From NCBI RefSeq assembly GCF_014217805.1, contig NZ_CP055156.1, positions 3,912,585 through 3,976,584 on the forward strand: a DNA stretch of 64,000 bases, read 5' to 3'. The translations under genes were made by a program, and so were the position numbers. Below, in pieces: positions 17,713-27,139 of this stretch. This stretch comes from Adhaeribacter swui. GTDB taxonomy: Bacteria > Bacteroidota > Bacteroidia > Cytophagales > Hymenobacteraceae. A model generated the notes under the pieces. The model was not told the DNA's origin and searched no databases. It saw nothing but the letters and a program-made list of their open reading frames with translations. Within the stretch, counting starts at the first letter, position 1. Every line of letters begins with the position of its first letter.

Positions 17713-18279
17713 TTACCGGAAATAATGAACTGAAAAACCAGCTAAGGATTTACGCAGCCGCTCCAGGCATTTAAATTTTTGGACGGTAGCGCTGCGGATG
17801 GTGCGGTAGCTATTTTGTTCGGCAATAGTTGCCATTGACTGACCGAAATAGTAAAACGAAGTTAAAATACCGCGGCATTTCTGACCGAGTTGGTCCACAA
17901 AATATATCAGTTCCAAAACGGGTTGTTCTGATTTTTCCGGTACCGGTTCTATTACAGGGTTAGATTCTGCAGTAGTCAGGTTTTTTTGGCGTTGTTTTTT
18001 CTCCAGTTCCTGGTGCCACAAATTTTTGCAAATGCCCATCAGGTAGGTGGTAATTTGAGCCGTTAGTTGAAACTGCTCCTGCATTACCTTCTCGTAGAAT
18101 ACAATAATGGCTTCCTGCAACAAATCCTGCGCATCTGCGGGCTGGCCCTCGTGTTGAATGACGTAGTGTAAGACCTTGGGGTAAGTTAAAGCATAAATTT
18201 GCGTTAAAGCTTTTTCCCGATTGGCTGTAAAAGCTTGCCGCCAATCGGTATTTGTTACGGAAGAAAGTACGGTTTGCAT
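17713..18279 (-). CDS. Sigma-70 family RNA polymerase sigma factor (ECF-like)
   Basis: A 188-residue protein with the two-domain ECF plan. Region 2 is at about 25-95 (DAQDLLQEAIIVFYEKV, ITTYLMGICKNLWHQEL). A linker of about 35 residues follows, then region 4 at about 125-180, with a helix-turn-helix around QSMATIAEQNSYRTIRSATV. The region 4 helix is less canonical than in housekeeping ECF factors, but the spacing fits. A tiny gene follows on the same strand. No membrane anti-sigma gene or FecR gene is nearby, so the signal is unknown. Confidence 0.85.
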   Translation of the reverse strand: MQTVLSSVTNTDWRQAFTANREKALTQIYALTYPKVLHYVIQHEGQPADAQDLLQEAIIVFYEKVMQEQFQLTAQITTYLMGICKNLWHQELEKKQRQKNLTTAESNPVIEPVPEKSEQPVLELIYFVDQLGQKCRGILTSFYYFGQSMATIAEQNSYRTIRSATVQKFKCLERLRKSLAGFSVHYFR

Positions 18280-18377
18280 GCGCTTTTTATCTTTAATCGG
18301 GTTTTTGCAAAAATATCACCCGATAGTAAACAAAATTTTAAAAATTTTAGCGCGCAGGCAGCGGTAAATAAGCTAAC

Positions 18378-18776
18378 CTAATTAAAATGTTGTTCTATAA
18401 TTTCCTGTAAAGCTTTTTTAGACAGCGGTTTGTTAATAAGGCCGGCAATTTTGGCTTGTTCCACTTTTTGCACATCCATCGGGTTCAGGGAGGTAGTTAG
18501 CACAACAATAATAATATTCTGCTTTTCCTTGAAATTTAACTGCTCATATGCCTCCAGAAATTCAAATCCATCCATAATAGGCATATTAATATCCAGCAAA
18601 ATAAGGGTAGGGCAGCCTTTACCGGGGCAATTTTCCGTAAGTAACGTAAGCGCTTCTTGCCCATTATGGGCCACGAGTAATTTTTCAGTTGCTTCTAATC
18701 TTTCAAAAAGTAACTGATTTAAGTAGTTGGCTGTATTATCATCATCTACCAGTAAGGTACAGGCAATTTTATTCAT
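18378..18776 (-). CDS. Single-domain response regulator
   Basis: A 132-residue receiver domain with no output domain. Conserved positions are visible: the acidic pair in LLVDDDNTANYL, phospho-acceptor Asp62 in LILLDINMPIMDGFEF, the Thr of VVLTTS and Lys116 in GLINKPLSKK. It starts 49 bp after the large PAS histidine kinase on the same strand, so it is very likely that kinase's partner. Its architecture (NTANYLNQLLFERL after the Asp pocket) is that of the stand-alone receivers common beside PAS kinases in Cytophagales. It may act by protein contact or as a phosphate shuttle. Confidence 0.92.
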   Translation of the reverse strand: MNKIACTLLVDDDNTANYLNQLLFERLEATEKLLVAHNGQEALTLLTENCPGKGCPTLILLDINMPIMDGFEFLEAYEQLNFKEKQNIIIVVLTTSLNPMDVQKVEQAKIAGLINKPLSKKALQEIIEQHFN

Positions 18777-18825
18777 GCTGGGTGCCTCCTAAAGCGTTTT
18801 AACCAAGTTCAGGTAATTCTTTTTA

Positions 18826-21800
18826 TTACGCGCTTAAAGGAAAAAATACTTTAAATGTAGATCCTTCTCCCACTTTACTCTCTACTGTTATTTTACCGCC
18901 GGCATTTTCTATTATTTTTTTTACCATGTATAAACCAATACCAGTACCCTCTACGTGGTTGTGCATGCGTTTAAACATGGCAAAAAGTTTATGCCCCTGC
19001 GATAAATCCATGCCTAAACCATTATCCTGGACAGTTAAAACCTGGTATTCGGCGGCGAGATAACAGCGCACCGCTATTTGGGGTGTACGATCCGGCGAAT
19101 GGTATTTAATAGCATTAGAAAGCAAATTGTAGATTATGCTGCGCATATTCTTTTCTGAGAAACGAATGGGAAGGCAGGAGGTTACATCTACCGTGAGTTG
19201 GGCTTGGGTATTTTTAACCAGAGGAGCCAGATCTAGCTGCACTTCGGCAATAATGGTAGCCAAGTCTACCGACGATGCTTCGTCGTTATTTTCTTTTTGT
19301 AGTTTGGTGATTTCGGTTAAATGGTCGATGGTGCGTTTAAAGCGCTCCACCGATTCGTTGATGAGCTCGGTAGTACGCTGCACCGTGTTAATTTTTAAAA
19401 TTTCTTCCGGTAACTGTTCCAGTAGTGCCTCCATTAACCCTTCTATATTGGAAATTGGTGCTTTTAAATCGTGCGAAGCGGTGTAAATAAAATTATCCAG
19501 GTCTATGTTGGTGCGCGTAAGTTGCCGCTGCAACTCAATTTGCTCATGAATTTCGATATTTACTCCGCTAAAACCTTGAAAGCTACCATCCTCGCCCAAT
19601 AAAGGCTGAATGCGGGTAATAGACCAGCGGTATTCCCCGTCGCGGCGGCGCATGCGGTAGGCCGGGCTTTCCCATGCTTTGCCCGACTGAAAGGCGGCAG
19701 CTAAGCCCAAGGTAATATCGGGTAAGTCTTCCGGGTGAATCAGGCTCCACACTTCATCTAACCGGGCTTCGTGCCGTACCAGGCCGCTCCACACAAAAAA
19801 GGTTTCGTTTACGTAGTTAAGGTGGCCGGCGGCATCGGCCCGAAAAATAAATACCGGCGCGTTGGACGCAATCATTTGCGATTCGGCTGCCGACTGCGCT
19901 AAACGTTGCTGCGCTTCTACCTGGTCGGTAATGTCCTGCACCATGCTGTAAAAACCAACAACTTTACCATCTTGTATATCCGGAATGTAATTGGTGTGAA
20001 TGTGCCTGGTAAAACCGGGCCGGTAGTGCATAGTGATATCAAAACTAAAACGCTCGCCGGCTAAAGCCCGATCAATGTATTGTTTTACATTTTTATACGC
20101 TTTTTCCCCGATTACCTCCACTACTGGTTTACCCAGCATAGCATCGGCTTTTAAATTAAACCAGGCTTCGTAAGGGCGGTTGGCAAACCGGTACTTTTCC
20201 TGGGTATCCACGTAACCAATCAATACGGGTAAATTATCGGTTACCAGGCGCAGTTGTTTGGCGCTTTCTTCAACGGTGCGGCGGGCTTTTACCTGATCGG
20301 TTACCTCGTAAGCAAACGCCAGTGCGCCATCAATTACACCCTGGGCGTTGTAGCGGGCCTGGTAGGTAAAGGTCCAGTAAATTTCTTCCAGCGGGCCACC
20401 TTCGTTACGGGCCAGCAATAAAGGCATTTCCTGGGCTACGTAGGTTTTGCCGGTGCGGTAAACGTTTTCCAGAATGGCCGGTAATTGGGTATCTTTTAAT
20501 TCCGGTAAGGCTTCTAACAGTTTCTTGCCCAGTAGTTCCCGGCCCGGAAAAATGCGTTGATAAGCCGGATTTACCAATTGATAAACCATCTCGGGACCAT
20601 CCAGAATTACAATGGGGGCGGGCGCATCCATAAACAAGGTTTGCAACATTTTTTGCTGCTGATTGGCTTCTTTTCGGGCCAGTACCTGGTTGGTTACATC
20701 GTAGGCAAACACCGAAATTCCTACAGTTTCCCCGTTTTCTTGATAAGCTTGATAGGTAAAGTTAAAGTAAGTATCTACTGGCGGTTTTCCGGGTTCTTGT
20801 TCTATTGCCAGCAGCAATTCATTCCCGTAAAAAGTTTCGCCGGTTTGGTAAACCCGATCGAGTAAGGCAACAAAACCTTGTTCTAAAGCTTCCGGTTGAA
20901 TTTCGGCTATGGTTTTACCCCGCATCTGCCGACCAGGAAACAACTTTTGATAGGCTAAGTTGTAATAATCTACCCGGTGTTCCGGGCCACGCAGCAATAC
21001 AATGCAAGCCGGCGTTTGTTCAAAAATCTGGTAAAACGATTCCCGTTCCTGAACCTGGCGCTGCGCGGCCGCCAATACTTCGGTCTGCAATATTTCGGCC
21101 CGTTGCTGCGCCAGTACCTGATCGGTAACTTCAAAAGCAAACACCATCACCCCATCTACCCGGCCTTTATCGTCGTAACGGGCCTGTTGAATGTAATTAA
21201 AATACAGGTCTTCCAGCGGTCCGTCTTGGTAACGGGCAGCCGGAAACAGAACGCCGTAAGCTTCGTGCGTTCGGCCCGATTGGTATACTTGCTGCAGGGT
21301 TTGATAAACCGGATGGTCTTTTACTTCGGGCAGGGCTTGCAGGATGGGTTTACCTAACAACTTACGCCCGGCAAACAATTGCTGGTACCGGGGATTTACC
21401 AACTCGAAAATTAACTCCGGCCCGTCCAGAATGCAGATGGCTGCGGGAGCTTGTTCAAAAAAACGTTCCAGACGGGCCCGTTGTTGTTCGGTAGCAGCTT
21501 TAGCGGTTTGTAATTGGTTGGTCCGTTCGAGCACGCGTGCTTCCAGTTCTTCGTTCAGGTGCTGTAAGGCTTTCTGGGTATCTAATAACTCCGTATTGGT
21601 AGCCAGCAGCTCTTCGTTAGAAACCTGAAATTCTTCGTTTAAATCTAATAATTGCTGATGGCTGTATTCTAACTGGCGATGTGCCCGTACTTGTTCGGTT
21701 ACCTCGTAGGCAAATACCATGATGCCGTTAATTTTACCATTTAGGTCGCGGGTAGCCTGATATACAAAGTTATAATAATTCTGGCCCAGGTCGCCGCCTG

Positions 21801-22542
21801 CGTTATTATGGTCGAGTTGCACGAGCATTTCCTGGGCATAATAGGTTTCGCCGGTGCGGTAAACTTTATCCAGTAAACCAAAAATTGGCTGACCAGCCAG
21901 TTCGGGCATGGCTTCGGCAATGGGTTTGCCCAGCAAATCCCGGTTACCCACTAAACGCTGATACGGCGGATTTACTAATTTAAAAACATGCTTTGGCCCT
22001 TCAAGAATGCAGATCATGGCGGGTGCCGCCATAAAAATAGCCTGTAATTGCTGCTGTTGTAATTCGGCCTCGTCGCGGGCGGCTTCTTCGCGGGCCTGGC
22101 TTTCGCGCAAAGCTACTTCTACCGCCGAACGGTTTTGGGTAGCTGTATCGCTAAAGCTTACCAACAATAATTTACCCGTGCGCTGGGCCGCTAAATGAAA
22201 GTAATTATCCAGGCCATCGTGTTGGTAATTAACTTCATATTGTGCGGCCTGGCCGGATAAAAACGTATCGCGGTAAAAAGCAAAAACCCCGGTGTCGTGG
22301 GTATAAGGAAATTGCGTGAGTAAGGTAACCTGGGGCCGCTCCGGTAAACCTACCATCTGCTGCCCGGCAGGATTCACGTATTCAATAACAAAATCAACTA
22401 TTTCGGAAGATCCGGGTTGAAATACCGGCCGTAACAGATTAATGGCCGTTAGCGAAAGATGAAATAAATTATGTAACAATTCATCCGTAGAAACTAAATC
22501 TTCGGACAAAAAGGCCAACGGCTTAGCAGCAAAATCAGACAT
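18826..22542 (-). CDS. Multi-PAS hybrid-free sensor histidine kinase
   Basis: A 1238-residue soluble kinase with no evident membrane helix. I read seven PAS-like units. One is divergent at the N-terminus (about 20-135). Four are closely related to each other (about 165-290, 355-480, 500-625, 645-765), each with the pattern APA-I-IL-GP---(F/Y)-LVNP-YQ and later GKPI-EALPEL. Two more standard units follow (about 770-890 and 895-1010). A coiled coil separates the first two repeats. HisKA follows, with the phospho-acceptor His1024 (FIYTASHDLKAPISNIEGL), then the ATPase domain with N box (NLLSNAIKYH), G1 (DNGLGMD) and G2 (GTGIGLYMV). A single-domain response regulator lies 49 bp downstream. The array suggests duplication of one sensory unit; ligands are unknown. 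Confidence 0.92.
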   Translation of the reverse strand: MSDFAAKPLAFLSEDLVSTDELLHNLFHLSLTAINLLRPVFQPGSSEIVDFVIEYVNPAGQQMVGLPERPQVTLLTQFPYTHDTGVFAFYRDTFLSGQAAQYEVNYQHDGLDNYFHLAAQRTGKLLLVSFSDTATQNRSAVEVALRESQAREEAARDEAELQQQQLQAIFMAAPAMICILEGPKHVFKLVNPPYQRLVGNRDLLGKPIAEAMPELAGQPIFGLLDKVYRTGETYYAQEMLVQLDHNNAGGDLGQNYYNFVYQATRDLNGKINGIMVFAYEVTEQVRAHRQLEYSHQQLLDLNEEFQVSNEELLATNTELLDTQKALQHLNEELEARVLERTNQLQTAKAATEQQRARLERFFEQAPAAICILDGPELIFELVNPRYQQLFAGRKLLGKPILQALPEVKDHPVYQTLQQVYQSGRTHEAYGVLFPAARYQDGPLEDLYFNYIQQARYDDKGRVDGVMVFAFEVTDQVLAQQRAEILQTEVLAAAQRQVQERESFYQIFEQTPACIVLLRGPEHRVDYYNLAYQKLFPGRQMRGKTIAEIQPEALEQGFVALLDRVYQTGETFYGNELLLAIEQEPGKPPVDTYFNFTYQAYQENGETVGISVFAYDVTNQVLARKEANQQQKMLQTLFMDAPAPIVILDGPEMVYQLVNPAYQRIFPGRELLGKKLLEALPELKDTQLPAILENVYRTGKTYVAQEMPLLLARNEGGPLEEIYWTFTYQARYNAQGVIDGALAFAYEVTDQVKARRTVEESAKQLRLVTDNLPVLIGYVDTQEKYRFANRPYEAWFNLKADAMLGKPVVEVIGEKAYKNVKQYIDRALAGERFSFDITMHYRPGFTRHIHTNYIPDIQDGKVVGFYSMVQDITDQVEAQQRLAQSAAESQMIASNAPVFIFRADAAGHLNYVNETFFVWSGLVRHEARLDEVWSLIHPEDLPDITLGLAAAFQSGKAWESPAYRMRRRDGEYRWSITRIQPLLGEDGSFQGFSGVNIEIHEQIELQRQLTRTNIDLDNFIYTASHDLKAPISNIEGLMEALLEQLPEEILKINTVQRTTELINESVERFKRTIDHLTEITKLQKENNDEASSVDLATIIAEVQLDLAPLVKNTQAQLTVDVTSCLPIRFSEKNMRSIIYNLLSNAIKYHSPDRTPQIAVRCYLAAEYQVLTVQDNGLGMDLSQGHKLFAMFKRMHNHVEGTGIGLYMVKKIIENAGGKITVESKVGEGSTFKVFFPLSA

Positions 22543-22805
22543 TCAAATAAAAATTAATAATTCCGGACTCCATAAACTTTCGCTCTTTAAAGTAGATAAA
22601 AGGTACGTTAAAGAAGCTAATTTTAGTTTTAGTACGGAGCGATACGTTTGTTGCGGAAAGAAAGCTTACTTGCCAAACTTTGCTTTTGGTGCTATACCGT
22701 TAATCTAACTTTATTTTAAAAGCAGGTAAAACCATGCACCGGAGTGCTCTGATAAAAGTAAAATTCAGGTATCTAATTTGGTTGCGCTATTTCCCCAAAG
22801 TAATA

Positions 22806-23645
22806 CTACACTTGGGTAGCAATAGTTTTGTTATTTCGCGACCATTCGCTCCAGGAGCCTACGTAAAGTACCGGTATATCCAGGTCAGCCTCGGCCATGG
22901 CCAGCAGCGTATGGCAAGCGGTAACACCCGAGCCGCAATGAACGATTACCTGGCTGGGTTCGCGGTTGCCCAGAGCTTCTGTGTATTTTGCTTTCAATTC
23001 TTCGGCTGGCAAAAAGAATCCATTAGGGTCTAAGTTGGTGCTAAAGGGTATGTTTACGGCTCCCGGAATATGTCCGGCCACTAAATCGATGGGTTCTTTT
23101 TCGCCGCGGTACCGCTCGGGCTCGCGTACATCAATCACTAAAAACTGCGGATCGGCGGCAGCTTTTTCCACTTCTGACAGGCTGGCCGTAGCTAATTGCC
23201 ACGTGCTTACCGGATAAGGCGCCACTGGCGCCGGGGTTTCTTCGCCGGACGAAGTAGGATAACCAGCCGCCAGAGCTGCTTGAATGCCGCCGTTAAGTAC
23301 CTGCACTTTTTCGTGACCGACGGCGCGTAACATCCACCAGAACCGGGCTGCTGCGTTGGCGCCGTTTTTATCGTCGTATACTATTACCTGGCTGTCTGGG
23401 GTTATTCCTAATTTAGCTAAAACCTGAGCAAATTGGTTTATATCGGGTAGGGGATGGCGGCCCCCTTCGGCGGCACTGGCTTTTTTATGCGAAAGTTCTT
23501 GTTCCAGATCAACGAACCGTGCGCCCTGTAAGTGCAGTTGTTGGTAATTCGCGCGCGATTCCGGGCCGCTGCGGGCATCCACCAAAACCAACTGCGGGCT
23601 TTGTTGTAATAAAACTAATTCTTCCGGGTTTATAATCGCATTCAT
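22806..23645 (-). CDS. sseA: 3-mercaptopyruvate sulfurtransferase (two-domain rhodanese)
   Basis: A 279-residue protein made of two rhodanese domains, about 1-135 and 155-279. The N-terminal one is inactive (no cysteine at the loop). The C-terminal one has the active loop CGSGVTAC with the nucleophile Cys237. A CGSGVT loop is the signature of 3-mercaptopyruvate sulfurtransferases, whereas thiosulfate sulfurtransferases carry CRKGVT. It would transfer sulfur from 3-mercaptopyruvate to an acceptor in the cytoplasm. The domain-linking YPVSTWQ segment and FLVIDVREPERYRGE are typical. The gene is monocistronic and faces a long empty spacer upstream. Confidence 0.9.
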   Translation of the reverse strand: MNAIINPEELVLLQQSPQLVLVDARSGPESRANYQQLHLQGARFVDLEQELSHKKASAAEGGRHPLPDINQFAQVLAKLGITPDSQVIVYDDKNGANAAARFWWMLRAVGHEKVQVLNGGIQAALAAGYPTSSGEETPAPVAPYPVSTWQLATASLSEVEKAAADPQFLVIDVREPERYRGEKEPIDLVAGHIPGAVNIPFSTNLDPNGFFLPAEELKAKYTEALGNREPSQVIVHCGSGVTACHTLLAMAEADLDIPVLYVGSWSEWSRNNKTIATQV

Positions 23646-24466
23646 AATTTTTTAAATTTTAAGGAAAATACGCCAAATAAAAATCTGGTGGTTAGCCACT
23701 TTAAATAGCTTCTGGTTTTTAAACTTTCTGCAGCAATTTAAACTACCGGCCGGTTTTTTCCAGCGGTTAGCACATAATAGTTTTAAAGTGTTTAACCTAC
23801 CCATTTAATCAACAAGCGCCATTTTGTTTCTTATGGTACGTAGGTTTTATTAAGTACGAACCTGTTAATCGAGTTAGTACGCCTTGTTCCAGAAATAATT
23901 TCTCAGGTAGCCTAATCTATACAGATATGTAAGAAAAAGAGAAAATTTAAAAAAAAACGTAGCGAGCTAGCTAAAAATATAGGCTTATTGCTGCAACTCA
24001 CGCCATAATCCGGGAAATACTGAAAAAGCGCTGGTATTAAAGTTCTTAAACCGGCAATTAGCTCACGGATTGTTCTAAAATGGAACACATTTTTTTATAA
24101 ATGGACAGTTATTTAATCTAAGTCAGAACAAAAAGTTTATTACGGCTTACCAGAGGCTTTTTTTAGAACTGGCTTAGGGCTTGTAATGGCTCAAGTAAAA
24201 CAAATAATAACCAAGCATTTTTTTAAAATTAAGCGTTTTGAGTGCCGGTAAAAGCTATCTTTTTTAAAGGTAACTTGCTAATAGGCAAAGTTTTAGGTGC
24301 CGGAATGCAAATGAGCAATATTGCCTATAAAATTGAGTACTAGTACTTATACCGTTCGGCTCAGGCACCTATTACCTTTGTCTTATTCTAAAGCGGAATT
24401 AATATAATCGCCAGAAAACTAAAGAACTAAACGACTATTTATACCACATAAAAACTTAATCAAACC
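23646..24466. other. Long intergenic region (820 bp), no gene
   Basis: The longest gene-free stretch in the window, between the divergent sulfurtransferase and a small lipoprotein gene. I see AT-rich blocks (23645-23665, 23945-23960), a wide inverted repeat ATAGGCAA (24281-24288) / TTGCCTAT (24321-24328), and the promoter-like box TACCTTTG near 24373-24380. It shows no convincing coding frame or RNA gene fold. Decayed coding sequence is possible. Confidence 0.45.
24373..24380 (+). promoter_or_regulatory. Candidate -7 box of a Bacteroidota promoter
   Basis: TACCTTTG matches the TAnnTTTG consensus and lies about 85 bp before the lipoprotein start. No clear -33 TTTG is present at the right spacing, so this is tentative. 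Confidence 0.35.
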
Positions 24467-24751
24467 ATGAAAAAAATTGCTAAAGCTTCCGTTCTTTTTG
24501 CCTTAACCTTATCCATGACTAGCTGCGCTACTTTGTTTGGGGGCAAGGTAACCGCGTATCAAAAAACAACGCCGGCTCCGGGCCAGCCACAACGCCAAAT
24601 TCGGGTAGGTGCCTTAGTGGCCGATGTGCTTTTATTCTGGCCCAGCTTAGCCGTAGATTTTGCGACAGGCGCTATTTACAAACCGCAGCCTAAAGCTGCC
24701 GCCGCTACTCCAGTGCCCGCTGCCACTAATTCTGCTTCAACTGCCAATTAA
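24467..24751 (+). CDS. Small lipoprotein (94 aa)
   Basis: A 94-residue protein with a lipoprotein signal (ALTLSMTSCATLFGG, cysteine near residue 23). The mature part holds one hydrophobic stretch (VGALVADVLLFWPSLAVDFA) followed by a short Ala/Pro/Lys-rich tail. The GALVADVLLFWP-DFATGAIYKP pattern is like small YceK-type or DUF-type envelope lipoproteins that insert a hairpin near the membrane. It is followed 130 bp downstream by a secreted protein in the same orientation. Function is unknown. Confidence 0.7.
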   Translation: MKKIAKASVLFALTLSMTSCATLFGGKVTAYQKTTPAPGQPQRQIRVGALVADVLLFWPSLAVDFATGAIYKPQPKAAAATPVPAATNSASTAN

Positions 24752-24881
24752 ATAAGGTTAAAGGCCAGCCCGTAAGCCGGCCGCCTTATTGCATGCTCTT
24801 AGCTACTATTTTCTCGGGTATATTTTTATTTACATTCATTAATCAATCATCCAACCTAAACAATAACAATCCTATAAAACC

Positions 24882-25535
24882 ATGAAAATTTTAAGCTTTT
24901 TACTTCTGTTTATTTTAACCGCTACCTTGGCTTCGGCGCAAGTAATGTTGGGCGAAAGCGCAAAGCAAATTTTTGCCAGTCCGCAACTTAAAACGGAAAT
25001 TGGCCAGCATAAAACAGTTGCCATTTTACCTTTCGCGGCTAAAATATCTTACCGCAAACAACCCAAAAACTTTAACGCCGAGGCGCACCAGGAACAAGAA
25101 GAAAACCTGGCCAAAAACATTCAGGCCAGCATGTACACGTATTTGCTCCGGAAATCTAAATCGTACTCAGTTACTTTTCAGGATGTAGAAAAAACCAATA
25201 TTCTCTTGAAAAAAGCGGGCATGTTCGGCAAACTAGACGAGTTTACCCGTCAGGAAATTGCCGAAGCCTTGAGCGTAGACGCGGTAATTGGTGGCAAGTT
25301 TGATATGGAACAAACCCGCTCCGATGGGGCTGCGTTTGCTACGGCGGTGGTATTTGGGGGTTATGCCGGTAAAACCGGTTCTGGTTCCTTAACCATGACC
25401 ATTAACAACGGCAAAGACGGCGAGTTGCTGTGGCGCTTTTTCAAAACCATGGACGATGATTTTACTTCATCCACCGACGACTTAGTGGAACGGATGATGC
25501 GCAAAGTGTCCCGCAATTTCCCTTACGCCATCTAA
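24882..25535 (+). CDS. Secreted CsgG/LPP20-like protein
   Basis: A 217-residue exported protein with a cleavable signal (FLLLFILTATLASAQ, about 1-19). The mature part has features of the curli-assembly CsgG-like fold family: a strand KTVAILPFAAKISYRK, helices and an LSVDAVIGGKFDMEQTRS segment, then GSGSLTMTINNGKDGELLWRF describing a duty to sum up components. It lacks a lipobox cysteine. The family assignment is from the ILPF - DAVIGG - LWR pattern and is moderate. It is downstream of a small lipoprotein and upstream of a YceI gene; together these form a short run of envelope genes. Confidence 0.65.
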   Translation: MKILSFLLLFILTATLASAQVMLGESAKQIFASPQLKTEIGQHKTVAILPFAAKISYRKQPKNFNAEAHQEQEENLAKNIQASMYTYLLRKSKSYSVTFQDVEKTNILLKKAGMFGKLDEFTRQEIAEALSVDAVIGGKFDMEQTRSDGAAFATAVVFGGYAGKTGSGSLTMTINNGKDGELLWRFFKTMDDDFTSSTDDLVERMMRKVSRNFPYAI

Positions 25536-25774
25536 TTATATAATCGGGTTAGGCGGCTACTTACCCAGCCCTTAACTACGCTGCAATAAAACTATGTAAA
25601 ACTTATTTATGCGGCTCTTCTAAAATGTAAATAGTAGGCCGCATAAATAAACCACAATCAAACCAGAATTAATCAATCCAAATTAGCTGCTTATCCGGTG
25701 TATTTTCTAAAAATTTAAAAATTTAGAAAGTTGCCGGATAGGCATTTAGCTCCAGTCTGCATTTTGCCTTTACT
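25536..25774. other. Spacer with AT-rich motif
   Basis: A 239-bp spacer containing the AT-rich palindromic block TAAAAATTTAAAAATTTA near 25708-25725, one of the recurring copies noted in the findings. No gene is seen. Confidence 0.4.
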
Positions 25775-26389
25775 ATGAAAATTGTATTCTTATCAATCCT
25801 GTTAATTTTAACTTTTGTTTACAACGGTATATTTTCGCCGAATCAAGCCAAAGTAAATTTTACCTTAGATCCCGATAAATCCATAGTAGAGTGGTCGGGA
25901 GCCAGCCCGAAAGTGTCGCATCAGGGTTCTTTTGCTGTTACCTGCCAGGAGCTGCAAATAACCGACGAACAAATACAAGGTGGTACTTTTGTGATACCCA
26001 TTGCTTCAATTAAAAATTATGATTTACCCAAAGCGATTAAACCTGTATTGCTCAAACACCTGAAAAGCAAAGACTTTTTTAATCTGGCCTTATACCCCGA
26101 AGCCATTTTTAAAATTACGCAGGTAGAGCCCCTTATTGTCCCCGCCGTAGGCGATACCACGGCAGCCAACACCCGGGTAACCGGCGACTTAACCTTGTTG
26201 GGCCAAACCCATGCGATATCGTTTCCGGCTAAAATTGAAGTACAAGAAAATAACGTACTCGTGGACGCTGCTTTTAAACTTGATCGCACGCAATGGGGCA
26301 TGAACTACGCCGCCGATCCGGCCCTGGATAACCGCCACATTTTCCCCGAAGTAGCTATTCGCCTGAAGGTAGCAGGTAGCAGAAACTAA
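25775..26389 (+). CDS. YceI family protein
   Basis: A 204-residue exported protein with a signal or anchor segment (IVFLSILLILTFVYNGIF). It has the YceI lipocalin-like barrel: FTLDPDKSIVEWSGASPK at the start, GGTFVIPIASIKNYDL, LKSKDFFNLALYPEAIFKI, TGDLTLLGQTHAISFPAKI and DRTQWGMNY near the end. YceI proteins bind isoprenoid or other lipids in the periplasm. Length is typical, and all the strands appear to be present. It is monocistronic by spacing. Confidence 0.9.
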   Translation: MKIVFLSILLILTFVYNGIFSPNQAKVNFTLDPDKSIVEWSGASPKVSHQGSFAVTCQELQITDEQIQGGTFVIPIASIKNYDLPKAIKPVLLKHLKSKDFFNLALYPEAIFKITQVEPLIVPAVGDTTAANTRVTGDLTLLGQTHAISFPAKIEVQENNVLVDAAFKLDRTQWGMNYAADPALDNRHIFPEVAIRLKVAGSRN

Positions 26390-26620
26390 GCTGCGCCCGG
26401 CTTGCCTAAATTTTAAAAATTTAAAAAACGCCGCAAGATTAACATTTAGTTAAGCTTTACTTGCTTAATTTTTAACCGACTTAAAGGAAGGATATTTGCT
26501 CCACCAGCAAGTGCGCTAAATAGTTGGCTAAAAGCTGATCTTGTAATTAATGCGAAAAAAGGCCTTGTATTATTTGGTTGTAATGAATAACCCGGAATAA
26601 ATTGTTTGCAGATTTAAAAA

Positions 26621-27049
26621 ATGAAAAGTGTAATCGACCAGTTTTTTAAAAATCAGGTTGGGTTTACAAACGAGTTTTATCCACCCGGCAACCTGAGTCA
26701 GGTTTTACAGATTGAACAGGAACTTGATTTGACCTTACCCGAAGACTACAAAGCATTTATTAAAGTAACTAACGGCTTTAAAGGTTTTGTGGGGGAAAAT
26801 TACTGCACCTTTAACAAACTGGAAGAACTGGTAGAAATTACCGAAGGGTACTGCAAAGAATATTTCCCGTGGGCGGTGCAGATTGGCAGCGATGGTGGCG
26901 GCGAAATGTATGTTTTAGGCAAACGAAATAAAAAACTAGTGTATGGTATTTTGCCTGCTTTCAGCGAGGAAGAAGACTTTATTCCGCTGGGTACCAACTT
27001 CGAAGAGTTTATCAAACGCTTGTATTACAACGATTATCATAGTAGTTGA
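26621..27049 (+). CDS. SMI1/KNR4 (SUKH) family protein
   Basis: A 142-residue soluble protein with the SUKH pattern: an N-terminal LxxxEQELDLTLPEDYKAFIKVTNG segment (split here as EQELDLTLPEDYKAFI and KVTNGFKG), a central VQIGSDGGGEMYVLG strand pair and a C-terminal GTNFEEFIKRLY helix. SUKH proteins often act as immunity factors for polymorphic toxins. I see no toxin gene beside it, so here it is an orphan and may serve another role. A clear terminator follows. Confidence 0.85.
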   Translation: MKSVIDQFFKNQVGFTNEFYPPGNLSQVLQIEQELDLTLPEDYKAFIKVTNGFKGFVGENYCTFNKLEELVEITEGYCKEYFPWAVQIGSDGGGEMYVLGKRNKKLVYGILPAFSEEEDFIPLGTNFEEFIKRLYYNDYHSS

Positions 27050-27109
27050 TATTATATAAGTCCTGTTTTAGCACCTGAAACTTTCGGGAAATAGAAATTT
27101 TTAAAAATA

Positions 27110-27139
27110 ATCGGCCGCACCCAGCGGCCGGTTGTTTTT
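27110..27139 (+). terminator. Intrinsic terminator after SUKH gene
   Basis: Arms CGGCCGC (27112-27118) and GCGGCCG (27124-27130) around ACCCA, followed by GTTGTTTTT. It lies about 60 bp past the stop codon. Confidence 0.8.
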
